43,503 bases of DNA from Gammaproteobacteria bacterium (GTDB lineage: Bacteria > Pseudomonadota > Gammaproteobacteria > DRLM01): NCBI GenBank assembly GCA_023266095.1, contig JAHFRV010000025.1, positions 1 to 43,503 of the forward strand, written 5' to 3'. The position numbers were made by a program, and so were the translations under genes. This document shows, piece after piece, positions 36,337-43,490 of the stretch (positions within the stretch are counted from its first letter, which is position 1; each line of letters opens with the position of its first letter). The notes below the pieces were generated by a model. The model worked only from the letters and a program-made list of their open reading frames with translations, was not told where the DNA came from and made no database searches.

Positions 36337-36405
36337 AACGCCCTGTGCGGAGCCGCATGCAGGGTGTTGTGGGGACTGGGGGTTAGAGACCCCCGGTTAC
36401 CCGAT
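35965..36405 (+). mobile_element. 3' end of a group II intron
   Basis: After the maturase C-terminus (stop 36,336), the RNA-like end 'CGCCCTGTGCGGAGCCGCAT' with 'GCAGGGTG' matches domain V, and 'GGGGACTGGGGGTTAGAGAC' with 'CCCCGGTTACCCGAT' matches domain VI and the 3' boundary of bacterial class C-like introns. The first about 80% of the intron, including the 5' splice site and most of the ORF, is missing. The 3' flank starts TTAGCC, the right-core sequence of an attC site. Confidence 0.82.
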
Positions 36406-37294
36406 TAGCCGCAGTTCCAGGCGCAGGCATGGATCTTCGACCAATAATCACGCAAATGAGCACGACGATTGCGACGATCACCTGAGACGGATAGATAACC
36501 TCATTCAGAATAATCACCGCTCCTATAAGCGTGAGAAACGGTTGAAGCAATTGAAGTTGGCCAACGTGCGCGATTCCTCCCATAGCGAGTCCTTTGTACC
36601 AAGCGAAAAATGCCAGGTACATGCTCACGATACTGACATAGGCAAACCCGAAAAGGCTCATCCAGCCCACGGCAGAAATGCTCTTGGGCGCTGTCATAAG
36701 AACAGGGAGAAGTAACACCGGCACGGAAAGCAGCAGTGCCCAACTGATTGTTTGCCAGGCGCCGAGTTCTCTTGATAAGCGAGCGCCTTCAGCGTAGCCG
36801 AATCCCGCTGCGACAACAGCGCCCAAGAGCAGAAAATCTGCGGTTTGAAACAAACCCCCACCGGAAGAGAATGAAAATGCGGCAATCGCAGCACTACCTA
36901 TAAACGTTGACATCCAAAAAAGGGGGCTCGGACGTTCACTGGCGAGCCAAACTCCAAACAAGGCGGTCGAGAGAGGAAGAAGCCCCACGATGACTGCTCC
37001 ATGCGCAGCCGGAACATTTTTCATTGCCCAGGTAGATAACAGCGGGAATCCAACAACAACACCCAGAGCCGTAGCGCCCAACCTGAGCCATTGCCGCCCA
37101 ACTGGTTTTGGCGCCTTCGCGACCCAAAGGGTGATGGCGGCCAGCCCCGCAGCGACAATTGCTCGTCCCAGCCCCACAAAGGTCGGATCGAGGTCAACAA
37201 CAGCCAGTCGGGTCGCAGGCAGGGTGAGGCTAAAACCCAATACGCCAAGCATTCCAAAGGCCAGACTCTGCAATTTAGTGGAGCGAATATTCAT
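36383..37294 (-). CDS. EamA/DMT-family transporter (integron cassette gene)
   Basis: 303 residues with ten membrane helices in two five-helix halves, for example 'LAFGMLGVLGFSLTLPATRL' at the start, 'VPAAHGAVIVGLLPLSTALF' in the first half and 'GGIAHVGQLQLLQPFLTLIG' in the second, typical EamA features. DMT carriers export metabolites or drugs at the inner membrane. The substrate is unknown. No clear ribosome binding site precedes the ATG, as is common in cassettes. The last six codons (RVTGGL and stop) come from the group II intron: the frame runs out of the cassette at GGCTAA and into intron DNA, so the natural C-terminus is altered only slightly. Confidence 0.85.
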   Translation of the reverse strand: MNIRSTKLQSLAFGMLGVLGFSLTLPATRLAVVDLDPTFVGLGRAIVAAGLAAITLWVAKAPKPVGRQWLRLGATALGVVVGFPLLSTWAMKNVPAAHGAVIVGLLPLSTALFGVWLASERPSPLFWMSTFIGSAAIAAFSFSSGGGLFQTADFLLLGAVVAAGFGYAEGARLSRELGAWQTISWALLLSVPVLLLPVLMTAPKSISAVGWMSLFGFAYVSIVSMYLAFFAWYKGLAMGGIAHVGQLQLLQPFLTLIGAVIILNEVIYPSQVIVAIVVLICVIIGRRSMPAPGTAANRVTGGL

Positions 37295-37303
37295 AATGTA
37301 AGT

Positions 37304-37364
37304 GGCTAACGGCCAAGCTCAGCGGCGCGACGACAGGAGCGTACGCTGGAGCGCCGGGTTAGCC
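37304..37364 (-). other. integron attC site 1
   Basis: The plus strand begins GGCTAAC and ends GTTAGCC, perfect RYYYAAC/GTTRRRY cores 61 bases apart, with inner arms CAGCG/CGCTG and the common 'GGAGCGCCGG' near the right core. It lies between the GNAT cassette and the DMT cassette, in minus orientation like the genes. Confidence 0.88.
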
Positions 37365-37873
37365 ATTTTCACCAAGGTTTTAACTTGAAGACCAGCGACC
37401 AATGGCTGTCCCACCCCTGCGGACACCGGATAACTCTCAACATGCCCAGTGCGCACGTAACCTCGACGCTCGTAAAACGAGATCAGTTCTGGCCTGGAAG
37501 ACAAGACGGATATCTTGAAAGTGGTGGCCTTGAAATGTTTGATTGCGTATTGCTCGGCGCACGCGAGCATGTTCTTGCCTAAGCCGCGAGACTGACACCG
37601 AGGCTCAGTGGCAAGCATTCCAATGTAAGCGCTAGATTCACTGCGCTGAATATGGACGCACGCAACGATAATGGCATCCTGACACAGCACCAAAATAAAC
37701 GATTGTGGACCAAAGAGCGATAGGACTTGCTCTGGTGATGTTCTTTCGCCCGAAACCAAATCGGCTTCGTGTGTCCAACCTCGCTGATGCAATGACGGCC
37801 GGTAAGCTTTATTGACTAGAGCCGCAATTTCGCTTGCATCCAGCTCTGATGCAATACACAGGATGGGTTGCAT
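37319..37873 (-). CDS. GNAT-family N-acetyltransferase (integron cassette gene)
   Basis: 184 residues. Acetyl-CoA binding motif A is 'GMLATEPRCQSRGLGKNML' with Q-x-x-G-x-G, followed by 'FKISVLSSRPELISFYERRG' as in GNAT motif B. The ATG has GGAGAG nine bases upstream. The substrate cannot be predicted; cassette GNATs act on antibiotics, amino acids or proteins. The last 14 codons (ANPALQRTLLSSRR) are encoded by the attC site, a usual sign of an integron cassette whose gene ends inside attC. Confidence 0.88.
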   Translation of the reverse strand: MQPILCIASELDASEIAALVNKAYRPSLHQRGWTHEADLVSGERTSPEQVLSLFGPQSFILVLCQDAIIVACVHIQRSESSAYIGMLATEPRCQSRGLGKNMLACAEQYAIKHFKATTFKISVLSSRPELISFYERRGYVRTGHVESYPVSAGVGQPLVAGLQVKTLVKMANPALQRTLLSSRR

Positions 37874-37909
37874 TCCTCTGATCTCTCCGATGAAGACGGC
37901 TAACGACGG

Positions 37910-39679
37910 TGTAGAAAAACCCGATTCTTACTTTCCTTAGTCACCAAGGAGAGTGATTTTTCGAATTTCCACGTTGCACAGATCCATTTTTTGTCCATAG
38001 GGTCGTTCACTCCAAATATATTTACTGTTCCGTTAAAGACCTTTGTGATCACGAATAGGTGGATTACGCCCCTCTTTCACTGCACTGCATAACTATGATG
38101 CGCCCGTTTCTCGATGTTGTGGACCATGCAGTAGCGTTTCCACTGGACATCGACCTTGGTTTGGCCTCGTAGCGTAAACCGGGTCAGCCGTTTGTTACCG
38201 CGCAGGTTACCGAACACGGGTTCAACCGTAGCGAATCGGCGGGTGATCATCTCTCGCCCTGTATCGCTGTCGATCTTGAGCTTCATTCTATCGGTGTGGC
38301 TCGGTCCTTCACGCCTTCCTTGAAAGAAGGCGACTTGCCGGGTCCTGGTTTTGTCGGGCTTGCGCAGACACGTGGAACGCTGCTCACAGGGCAGGCAGTC
38401 CTGTTGGGCGCCGCTGAATTTAATGGCGATGTAACCACCTAATAGTGCCGTTGCCGCCATTGCGATAGAGCGGCTTGCCCGCCGGACAGATGCCATGGCT
38501 GTTGTCGTCAGCGATCTTGAAATCGTCCGTGGTATAGCACTTGGTTTTGCTGGAATGTGTTTCGCGCTTGTCCCAGAGCGGATCGGGCTTGGCCTTGTGG
38601 ATCGCTTGATCGGCGTAGCGTTCATCGCGTTTGCGATAACCGTTGTCGGGGATGTAGGCATCGATTTCTTTTTCAGCCCGTGCCTTGAGGTTGGCTTCTG
38701 AGTGGTAACCCGCATCAGCCGCAAGGGGGGTGCTCTCGGTGCGAAAGGAGGGAGTGGCGGTGACAAGGGGAATCAGCCGCGCCTGCTCCGATCCAGTGCC
38801 ATGGGCCTGCGCATCAACGATGATCGGGTGCTTCTCATCCACAGCGGCCACCCCCGTGTATCCCTGGATCACTCCTTTACCCGTGGCCATTTTGGCCGAT
38901 TCGTTGTCGGTGCGGTGGGTGAGTCTGATCGCCCCGCGTGATCCTTTACGATCCGCCTTGTTCCGCGCCAGCCAGCTGCGTACCTGTTGCGCCTCCTGTT
39001 TGAGGCGTTCCCGCTTTTTGGCTTCACGTTGAGCCGTGGCGTCGTCTGTCGGCGCAGTGTCAGCCTGGCGATGCGTGTCGATACTCTTCTGAGCCGCCGC
39101 GTCCATCTTATCTGCCTGACGCTGAAAATCCTTACGCGTCCCCGACCTGGCCTTACTGGCATTGGCGGGAAGTTTGACACCATCAATTGCAAACATCTCG
39201 CGCCCAATCAATCCTTGGCGATCACAGATCAACTAGACCTGAGCAAACAGCTTCGCCACGCCATCACCGAGCTCCGAGACAAAGGCTGCAAGCGTCGTGA
39301 AATGAGGTTGACTGTCGCCCGAGACGGCGATGAAGAGAATGTTCTCGCGACAGGCCGCCTCGATCTTGCGACTGCCGATGATGCCCCGGCTATAGGCCAG
39401 CAGGATGATTTTGATCAGCGCACCAGGATGATAAGCAGAGGCACCGTTGTCGTCGTTCTTGTAGCGGATATGAAAGGAAGAGAGATCAAGCTCGTGATCT
39501 ACGAGATGACAGAGCGCATGTTCAAAACGACCGGGAATCACCTGCCGGTCAAAATCCACCGCCAGAAGTTTCAGTCCCTCGTGGATTGGTTTATACCGCG
39601 CCATGCCGCCCCCTCAGCGTTCCGTTTCAGTAAGCCGATTATGCCAAAAACGTTGGCGGGTTTTTTGGGTTTTTCTACA
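37910..39679 (-). mobile_element. IS1182-type insertion sequence, decayed
   Basis: 1,770 bp bounded by perfect 13-bp inverted repeats TGTAGAAAAACCC (37,910-37,922) and GGGTTTTTCTACA (39,667-39,679). It carries one transposase reading frame broken at two sites. No target duplication is evident (left flank CGACGG, right flank GCCTCA). It is inserted in the integron cassette array, immediately beside the left core of attC site 2 and just upstream of the GNAT cassette start GTTAGCC. Confidence 0.88.
38077..39604 (-). pseudogene. IS1182-type transposase, interrupted by a stop and a frameshift
   Basis: The N-terminal part starts at 39,604 (MARYKPIHEGLKLLAVDFDR) and includes 'GIIGSRKIEAACRENILFIA'. 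An in-frame TAG at 39,233-39,235 interrupts 'KLFAQV-stop-LICDRQGLIGREMFAIDG'. The frame then runs through 'GYTGVAAVDEKHPIIVDAQA' and 'PLAADAGYHSEANL' (DDE core). Near 38,445 a one-base shift takes it into 'GGYIAIKFSGAQQDCLPCEQ', and it ends with 'RFATVEPVFGNLRGNKRL' at stop 38,077. Two lesions mean no full product. An older fragment of a related transposase lies at 34,423-34,735. Confidence 0.88.
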
Positions 39680-39680
39680 G

Positions 39681-39768
39681 CCTCAACGTCAAAACTAAGG
39701 GGCGCGCGCCCCGATGTAACTATGAAGAACTACCATCAACGCGCGTCCCCTTGAGTGCCGGGTTGGGG
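39681..39768 (-). other. integron attC site 2 (degenerate cores)
   Basis: The plus strand begins CCTCAAC and ends GTTGGGG, with the outermost bases still complementary. The arms AAGGGGCGCGCG and CGCGCGTCCCCTT form a stem, and 'GTGCCGGGTTGGGG' resembles the right ends of the other sites. 88 bases. It follows the two-gene cassette at 39,814-40,811; the IS element ends one base before it. Confidence 0.7.
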
Positions 39769-39813
39769 TACGGATTTTCTAGACCTGCCCCCGGCTCTCT
39801 TTGTTCAGGCTTT

Positions 39814-40332
39814 TTACTTGGTTCCTTGTTTATTCTGTTTTTCAACGGATTTTTCTGGAGCATTTTTTTCATCTTTACCAGGAGAATATTTCCAAAAATC
39901 AGATGGGATAAATGCATTGCAATATTGCAGTATAGGCTCGCCATTTTTATCCAGCTTCATATAGGGACTAGGATCAATTGGAACTGTTAAACTTTCTTTT
40001 TCTCCCTTGGCAACAGTACGAAACTCTTGTAAAAGTTGCCAATGGTATTCCAATAACTTTTGCCTGTTTTTTGCCTTGGAGAGAATTCCGTACATTCGAA
40101 GTTTAATATTCTGTCGGCAATTAGGCGCTCGAAACACAAAGCGTTCCTTAGGGATCAGGATTTCAAATTGTCCATAGCTGGACATAAACTCTTCATATGT
40201 ACTGCCGTTAAATTCGTCAATAGAAGCAATGTCATCCTTAGATATGACCATATTTCTTTGGATTGAAGATTTATCACTGGCATAAGATGATAATGAAATA
40301 AGAAATAAGAATAATAGAGATAGAGTTTTCAT
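39814..40332 (-). CDS. secreted protein of unknown function (second gene of a two-gene cassette)
   Basis: 172 residues from ATG 40,332. The signal peptide 'TLSLLFLFLISLSSYA' is followed by a charged mature part with two Cys (in 'APNCRQNIKL' and 'LQYCNAF') and a Lys/Glu-rich tail. No known family is recognised. Its ATG overlaps the stop of the upstream gene (ATGA) and uses the GGAGGAGA inside that gene as ribosome binding site, so the two are coupled. A periplasmic partner or inhibitor of the upstream product is possible but unproven. Confidence 0.7.
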   Translation of the reverse strand: MKTLSLLFLFLISLSSYASDKSSIQRNMVISKDDIASIDEFNGSTYEEFMSSYGQFEILIPKERFVFRAPNCRQNIKLRMYGILSKAKNRQKLLEYHWQLLQEFRTVAKGEKESLTVPIDPSPYMKLDKNGEPILQYCNAFIPSDFWKYSPGKDEKNAPEKSVEKQNKQGTK

Positions 40333-40811
40333 TTCTCCTCCATTACGTGGTTCCACTTTTCTACGTATTTTTTATCATCACCCTTACCCCCGATTGTGTT
40401 ATAAAAATCTTTCCAATATTTAGACATTCCGACAACATCTCCCGCATCTGGAAGCGGATCGCTCACTCGCCGATAATATAACCTCGCCATAGCGCATCCA
40501 TACTTATCGTTTTTCTCAAGCTCAGTTATTTTGTCTGCCTTCGCTGGCAACAGTAATTCAACCGAATGCCGATAGATTGCGTGATGCTTCAGAAAGTTTT
40601 CCCAGATATCGTTATGGGTGGCAACTTCCATTTGCCACAGACTCCTGGCTGGGCCATGAGGACGTTGCCGCCGCCACGTAAGGTCGCTCTCCATAATCGC
40701 TGTACCAAGTAACAATTCTTCTGCTGCGGGCGACCATAGATGAATTGCCTTCAGCGTTGGCCGGATAACATTTTCCAGAAGTGCCATTGCATCTTTTTTT
40801 GTTGCTGCCAT
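40329..40811 (-). CDS. phage-like conserved protein, possibly lysozyme-related (cassette gene)
   Basis: 160 residues. The N-terminal half, 'VIRPTLKAIHLWSPAAEELL' then 'LGTAIMESDLTW' and 'SLWQMEVATHNDIWENFLKH', resembles a small protein family seen in phages and prophages whose 'ES..L' and 'WQME' pattern recalls soluble lytic transglycosylases and goose-type lysozymes, with E39 a candidate catalytic Glu in 'IMESDL'. No signal peptide. It is translationally coupled to a secreted protein gene. I judge the lysozyme link tentative. Ribosome binding site AGGAAGGA lies about 12 bases upstream. Confidence 0.65.
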   Translation of the reverse strand: MAATKKDAMALLENVIRPTLKAIHLWSPAAEELLLGTAIMESDLTWRRQRPHGPARSLWQMEVATHNDIWENFLKHHAIYRHSVELLLPAKADKITELEKNDKYGCAMARLYYRRVSDPLPDAGDVVGMSKYWKDFYNTIGGKGDDKKYVEKWNHVMEEK

Positions 40812-40973
40812 ATTTTCGTATATCCTTCCTTGAAAAAAACTAGATGAGTGTTCTTGGTTATATCAAACGTAAGCCCCGATGTTTAACATTGCGGCCGCAT
40901 ACATTTGCACAGCGTGAAAGCGAAAGCCCCAAACATAAAGCAGAGATTGCCAAGCGAAGCCTTCTCATTTACA

Positions 40974-41040
40974 CCCTAACGTGAAAGCTCAGCCGACCGC
41001 GCGGTTTTTTGCGCGGGTCGGCTGGAGCGCCGGGTTGGGT
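40974..41040 (-). other. integron attC site 3
   Basis: The plus strand begins CCCTAAC and ends GTTGGGT, 67 bases, with long arms AGCCGACC(GCGC)/(GCGC)GGGTCGGCT and 'GGAGCGCCGG' before the right core as in site 1. It follows the periplasmic protein cassette at 41,051. Confidence 0.88.
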
Positions 41041-41050
41041 CATTGCTTGT

Positions 41051-41533
41051 TCATTCCGGCTTTGCGTCCGCACCATGTTCTGACAGCTGAGCCCCAAACC
41101 ATCTATGTATGGCAGTGAGCAGGTGGATGTCAGAGGTCTTGAAGGCGATCTCCGCACCGGCGGGAAGAGCAGCATACGAAACTCCGATACGTGAAGCCCC
41201 TTCCCGAAGCTCATTAAGACCAGGCATATCTTCTCCATGAAGCTTCGCTGGATCCGCGTAATTTCCTTTCTGAAAGCTCTCCGCCTCATGTTGCAGATGT
41301 TGTTGAATGAGCGCTATCTGGTCGAACGCACCCCCATCCTTTGCAATAACTCGCTCGACTCCTCCTTGTTCTGTCATTCTGAAGATATGCACCGTCTTTG
41401 CCGTATCGAATGGCATCACGCCGTGCGACATTTGATGCACGTGTTCTTGCCGTGTCGTCTGCGCCCATAAAGGTGCGCTGGCAAGAACGACAAACGTAGC
41501 TGCAAATCGAATTGTGCGTAGTCGTTTAGTCAT
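41051..41533 (-). CDS. conserved periplasmic protein (cassette gene)
   Basis: 160 residues with signal peptide ('FAATFVVLASAPLWAQ'). The mature part has 'MSHGVMPFDTAKTVHIFRMT', 'HLQHEAESFQKGNYADPAKL' and 'DIHLLTAIHRWFGAQLSEHG', a small conserved family that some databases name as carbamoyltransferase-related without basis visible here. The many His (HVHQMSH near the mature start) could bind metal. GGAGG five bases before the ATG supports the start. It is followed by attC site 3. Confidence 0.75.
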   Translation of the reverse strand: MTKRLRTIRFAATFVVLASAPLWAQTTRQEHVHQMSHGVMPFDTAKTVHIFRMTEQGGVERVIAKDGGAFDQIALIQQHLQHEAESFQKGNYADPAKLHGEDMPGLNELREGASRIGVSYAALPAGAEIAFKTSDIHLLTAIHRWFGAQLSEHGADAKPE

Positions 41534-41569
41534 ATTTCCCTCCAGGTGGCCACCTTAACCCTGACGGAG

Positions 41570-41639
41570 GCCCAACGCCAGAGTTCAGCCGACGCTTGGA
41601 GCGCAGCGGAAAGCGGTCGGCTGGAACGAAAAGTTAGAC
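41570..41639 (-). other. integron attC site 4
   Basis: The plus strand begins GCCCAAC and ends GTTAGAC, both perfect core consensus, 70 bases, with arms CAGCCGAC-GCTT/AAGC-GGTCGGCTG. Confidence 0.9.
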
Positions 41640-41909
41640 AGAGACGTTTGTGCATGCTACCGCCCTCAGGGTTCCCTGCGTTTGATGTTGGGTTTTCACA
41701 TTAACGCTCCTTTAAACCTTCTCTATTTCTTGGTAGCTTCAGTATCCCGACCCCGGCTTGCCCCACGCATTGCCAGCCTACAGCGAAGTGCGCGTGACGC
41801 GCCACGACGCATGAACAACGCCCGCGTGGGGCAAACGGATAAACCGTTGGCTATTGCGCTGAGGTTGAGGATTGCATTTGTGCTTAACTGCATTGTTCTT
41901 TTCACTTGG
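41640..41909. other. integron cassette without a clear gene
   Basis: 270 bases between attC sites 4 and 5. Short frames exist on both strands (plus 41,682-41,915, 77 codons; minus 41,723-41,905, 60 codons). Neither has a good ribosome binding site, and both are Arg/Ala-rich. The plus frame has a hydrophobic start ('INAPLNLLYFLVASVS') and ends inside attC site 5. It may encode a small membrane peptide or an RNA, or be a non-coding cassette. Confidence 0.6.
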
Positions 41910-41979
41910 GGCTAACGATTGAGGTCACCGGCGTTGCGCGGCTTTATCGCGCAGCGTCCGGTGGACCGATTGGTTGGGC
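41910..41979 (-). other. integron attC site 5
   Basis: The plus strand begins GGCTAAC and ends GTTGGGC, both perfect core consensus, 70 bases, with arms CACCGG/CCGGTG and TGCGCG/CGCGCA around a short loop. It starts 15 bases after the stop of the reverse transcriptase gene, so that gene is a cassette. Confidence 0.9.
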
Positions 41980-41994
41980 GTAATGGCTGCCATC

Positions 41995-43392
41995 TCAGAA
42001 TTTCTTGGCGCAGCCAGCAATCAGGTAGTTGAGCGGCGAGCCTTTCGAAAAGTAGTCGAGCACGTAGTTTCGCTCAGCTGCCTTAAGAGATCTGGTACCC
42101 ATCGCAGATGACCATGACAGCCAGTCTGACTGTCCTGTCTTGAGAAACTCGTCTCGAATTTCTTTGAAGCCAAAGCTTTGCTCTGGAATTTCTAGTACCT
42201 TGGCGCGGGCAATCTTGAAGTCCTGTGTAAGCTCAAAGATTCGCATCAGGACATCGCCATAGCATCCGTGGCCGATAAGATGATCCTCCACAATGCACGC
42301 CAGCCAAAAGAGTTGGTATTCCAGGAAGAACGTTTCTTTCGTTAGGTGTTCCAACAATACCGCGGCTAGTTCGGTTTTTTCCGACACCGTGGAACAAACT
42401 GAATGAATATGCTTCGTAAGGTTGGGAAACCTACGCAGAAGCATGTGTAGGTGTTCGAGAATGCTATCGCTGTGGGAACGAAGGAAGCCCAAGATTAAAT
42501 CAGCATCGGCTTCCTCAAGTGAGTCGTCCTTTAAAAGTGCAAGTAAGGCACTAACTTGATCGTCGGTGAGATTTGTAGCTACTTCATTCTCAACAAGCAC
42601 AAAGTCCACACCTGAGGCGCCATGGACTTCATGAATCTCATCCACGATTTCAACAAGAGATTCGTGTAAGGCAGAAAGTGTTTCTTCGACATTGCCAATG
42701 CTCTTGTTATAGAAGGTCTTGCTAGGATTAACGTTTAGACCAAATTGCCCCAGCAGTTGTTGTATCCGCAAGAAGTCTTGTCTTAGAACATCAGGATCGT
42801 CATCAAATAGGGTGAAGTCGTCCATGAATCTGACCAGAAGTGATGACTTCAATTGTGCCGACAGATCAACGACCTTGAGAAACTCGTTTCCTATCATCTT
42901 GCTCGGGTAGATGCCATGAGGGAGAAAATCAACACTCCTACCCGCGTTGATCTCCCTGAAAAACTTACCCAGAGCGTTGCTATCGATTTCGGACACACCC
43001 TGCCTAGCGGCAAACCAGTGTGTTATGTCGTGGTGATACAGGCAGTTGAAATACGCGGCTATATCGAACTGCAAGTTATGTTTGAATTTCGCGTTGCTAT
43101 CGGTCAAACAAAGCTTGTACGCTTTGTAAGCGTTATGCACTGATATATGGCCGCCTGCCATAAACCGATAGCCAAAGCTTCGTCGCGTGTTGCTTACCTC
43201 AGGCCGAAAGATCGCTCTATTTCGATAGGTCACGTCGTAGAGAAAGTACTCCGCAACAGGGTCCAGCTTTACGGTGCGTCTTAAATGGCCACGTGGTTTA
43301 GTTGCATGAACACGCTGTTGCGCCAGGAAGTTGTCCGCTGTCTGCTTGTCATCGAGTATCTTTTGATAAATGTACTCGGAGACGAATGGCAC
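41995..43392 (-). CDS. stand-alone reverse transcriptase, Abi/defence-like (cassette gene)
   Basis: 465 residues. The start is GTG at 43,392, forced by an in-frame TAA immediately before it; no strong ribosome binding site. Polymerase motifs: 'FDIAAYFNCLYHHDI' (D110, motif A), 'LPHGIYPSKMIGNEFL' (157-172, motif B), FMDD in 'LLVRFMDDFTLF' (189-192, motif C) and 'LNVNPSKTFY' (K225, motif D). Residues about 235-465 are helical with no match I recognise; long helical C-terminal regions occur in AbiA, AbiK and related antiphage reverse transcriptases. There is no maturase or intron RNA, so it is not a group II intron protein. Base composition is lower in GC than the chromosome. It is followed by attC site 5. 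Confidence 0.85.
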   Translation of the reverse strand: MPFVSEYIYQKILDDKQTADNFLAQQRVHATKPRGHLRRTVKLDPVAEYFLYDVTYRNRAIFRPEVSNTRRSFGYRFMAGGHISVHNAYKAYKLCLTDSNAKFKHNLQFDIAAYFNCLYHHDITHWFAARQGVSEIDSNALGKFFREINAGRSVDFLPHGIYPSKMIGNEFLKVVDLSAQLKSSLLVRFMDDFTLFDDDPDVLRQDFLRIQQLLGQFGLNVNPSKTFYNKSIGNVEETLSALHESLVEIVDEIHEVHGASGVDFVLVENEVATNLTDDQVSALLALLKDDSLEEADADLILGFLRSHSDSILEHLHMLLRRFPNLTKHIHSVCSTVSEKTELAAVLLEHLTKETFFLEYQLFWLACIVEDHLIGHGCYGDVLMRIFELTQDFKIARAKVLEIPEQSFGFKEIRDEFLKTGQSDWLSWSSAMGTRSLKAAERNYVLDYFSKGSPLNYLIAGCAKKF

Positions 43393-43430
43393 TTACTTAA
43401 GCGCAAGGGGTTGAATTACAAGTTAGAAGA

Positions 43431-43490
43431 GACCGGAACCATGGTAGGCTGCAAATCGCCAAACCCACACCCTACCAACAGGAACCGGTC
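43431..43490. repeat. inverted repeat upstream of the reverse transcriptase gene
   Basis: Outer arms GACCGG (43,431-43,436) and CCGGTC (43,485-43,490), inner arms GGTAGG (43,443-43,448) and CCTACC (43,471-43,476), with a 22-base loop. An ATG at 43,494 on the plus strand (MQI...) with AGGA nearby could be the start of a rightward gene cut by the window edge. This may be the end of an insertion sequence or a structured leader; the window is too short to decide. Confidence 0.5.

Noticed and set aside
36501-36894. Several short frames overlapping the DMT transporter
   Set aside because: The ten-helix DMT protein explains this DNA; the others are out-of-frame shadows.
39233-39235. In-frame TAG in the IS transposase as a recoded amino acid
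   Set aside because: No sign of amber recoding elsewhere, and a second lesion (frameshift near 38,445) in the same gene makes simple decay more likely.
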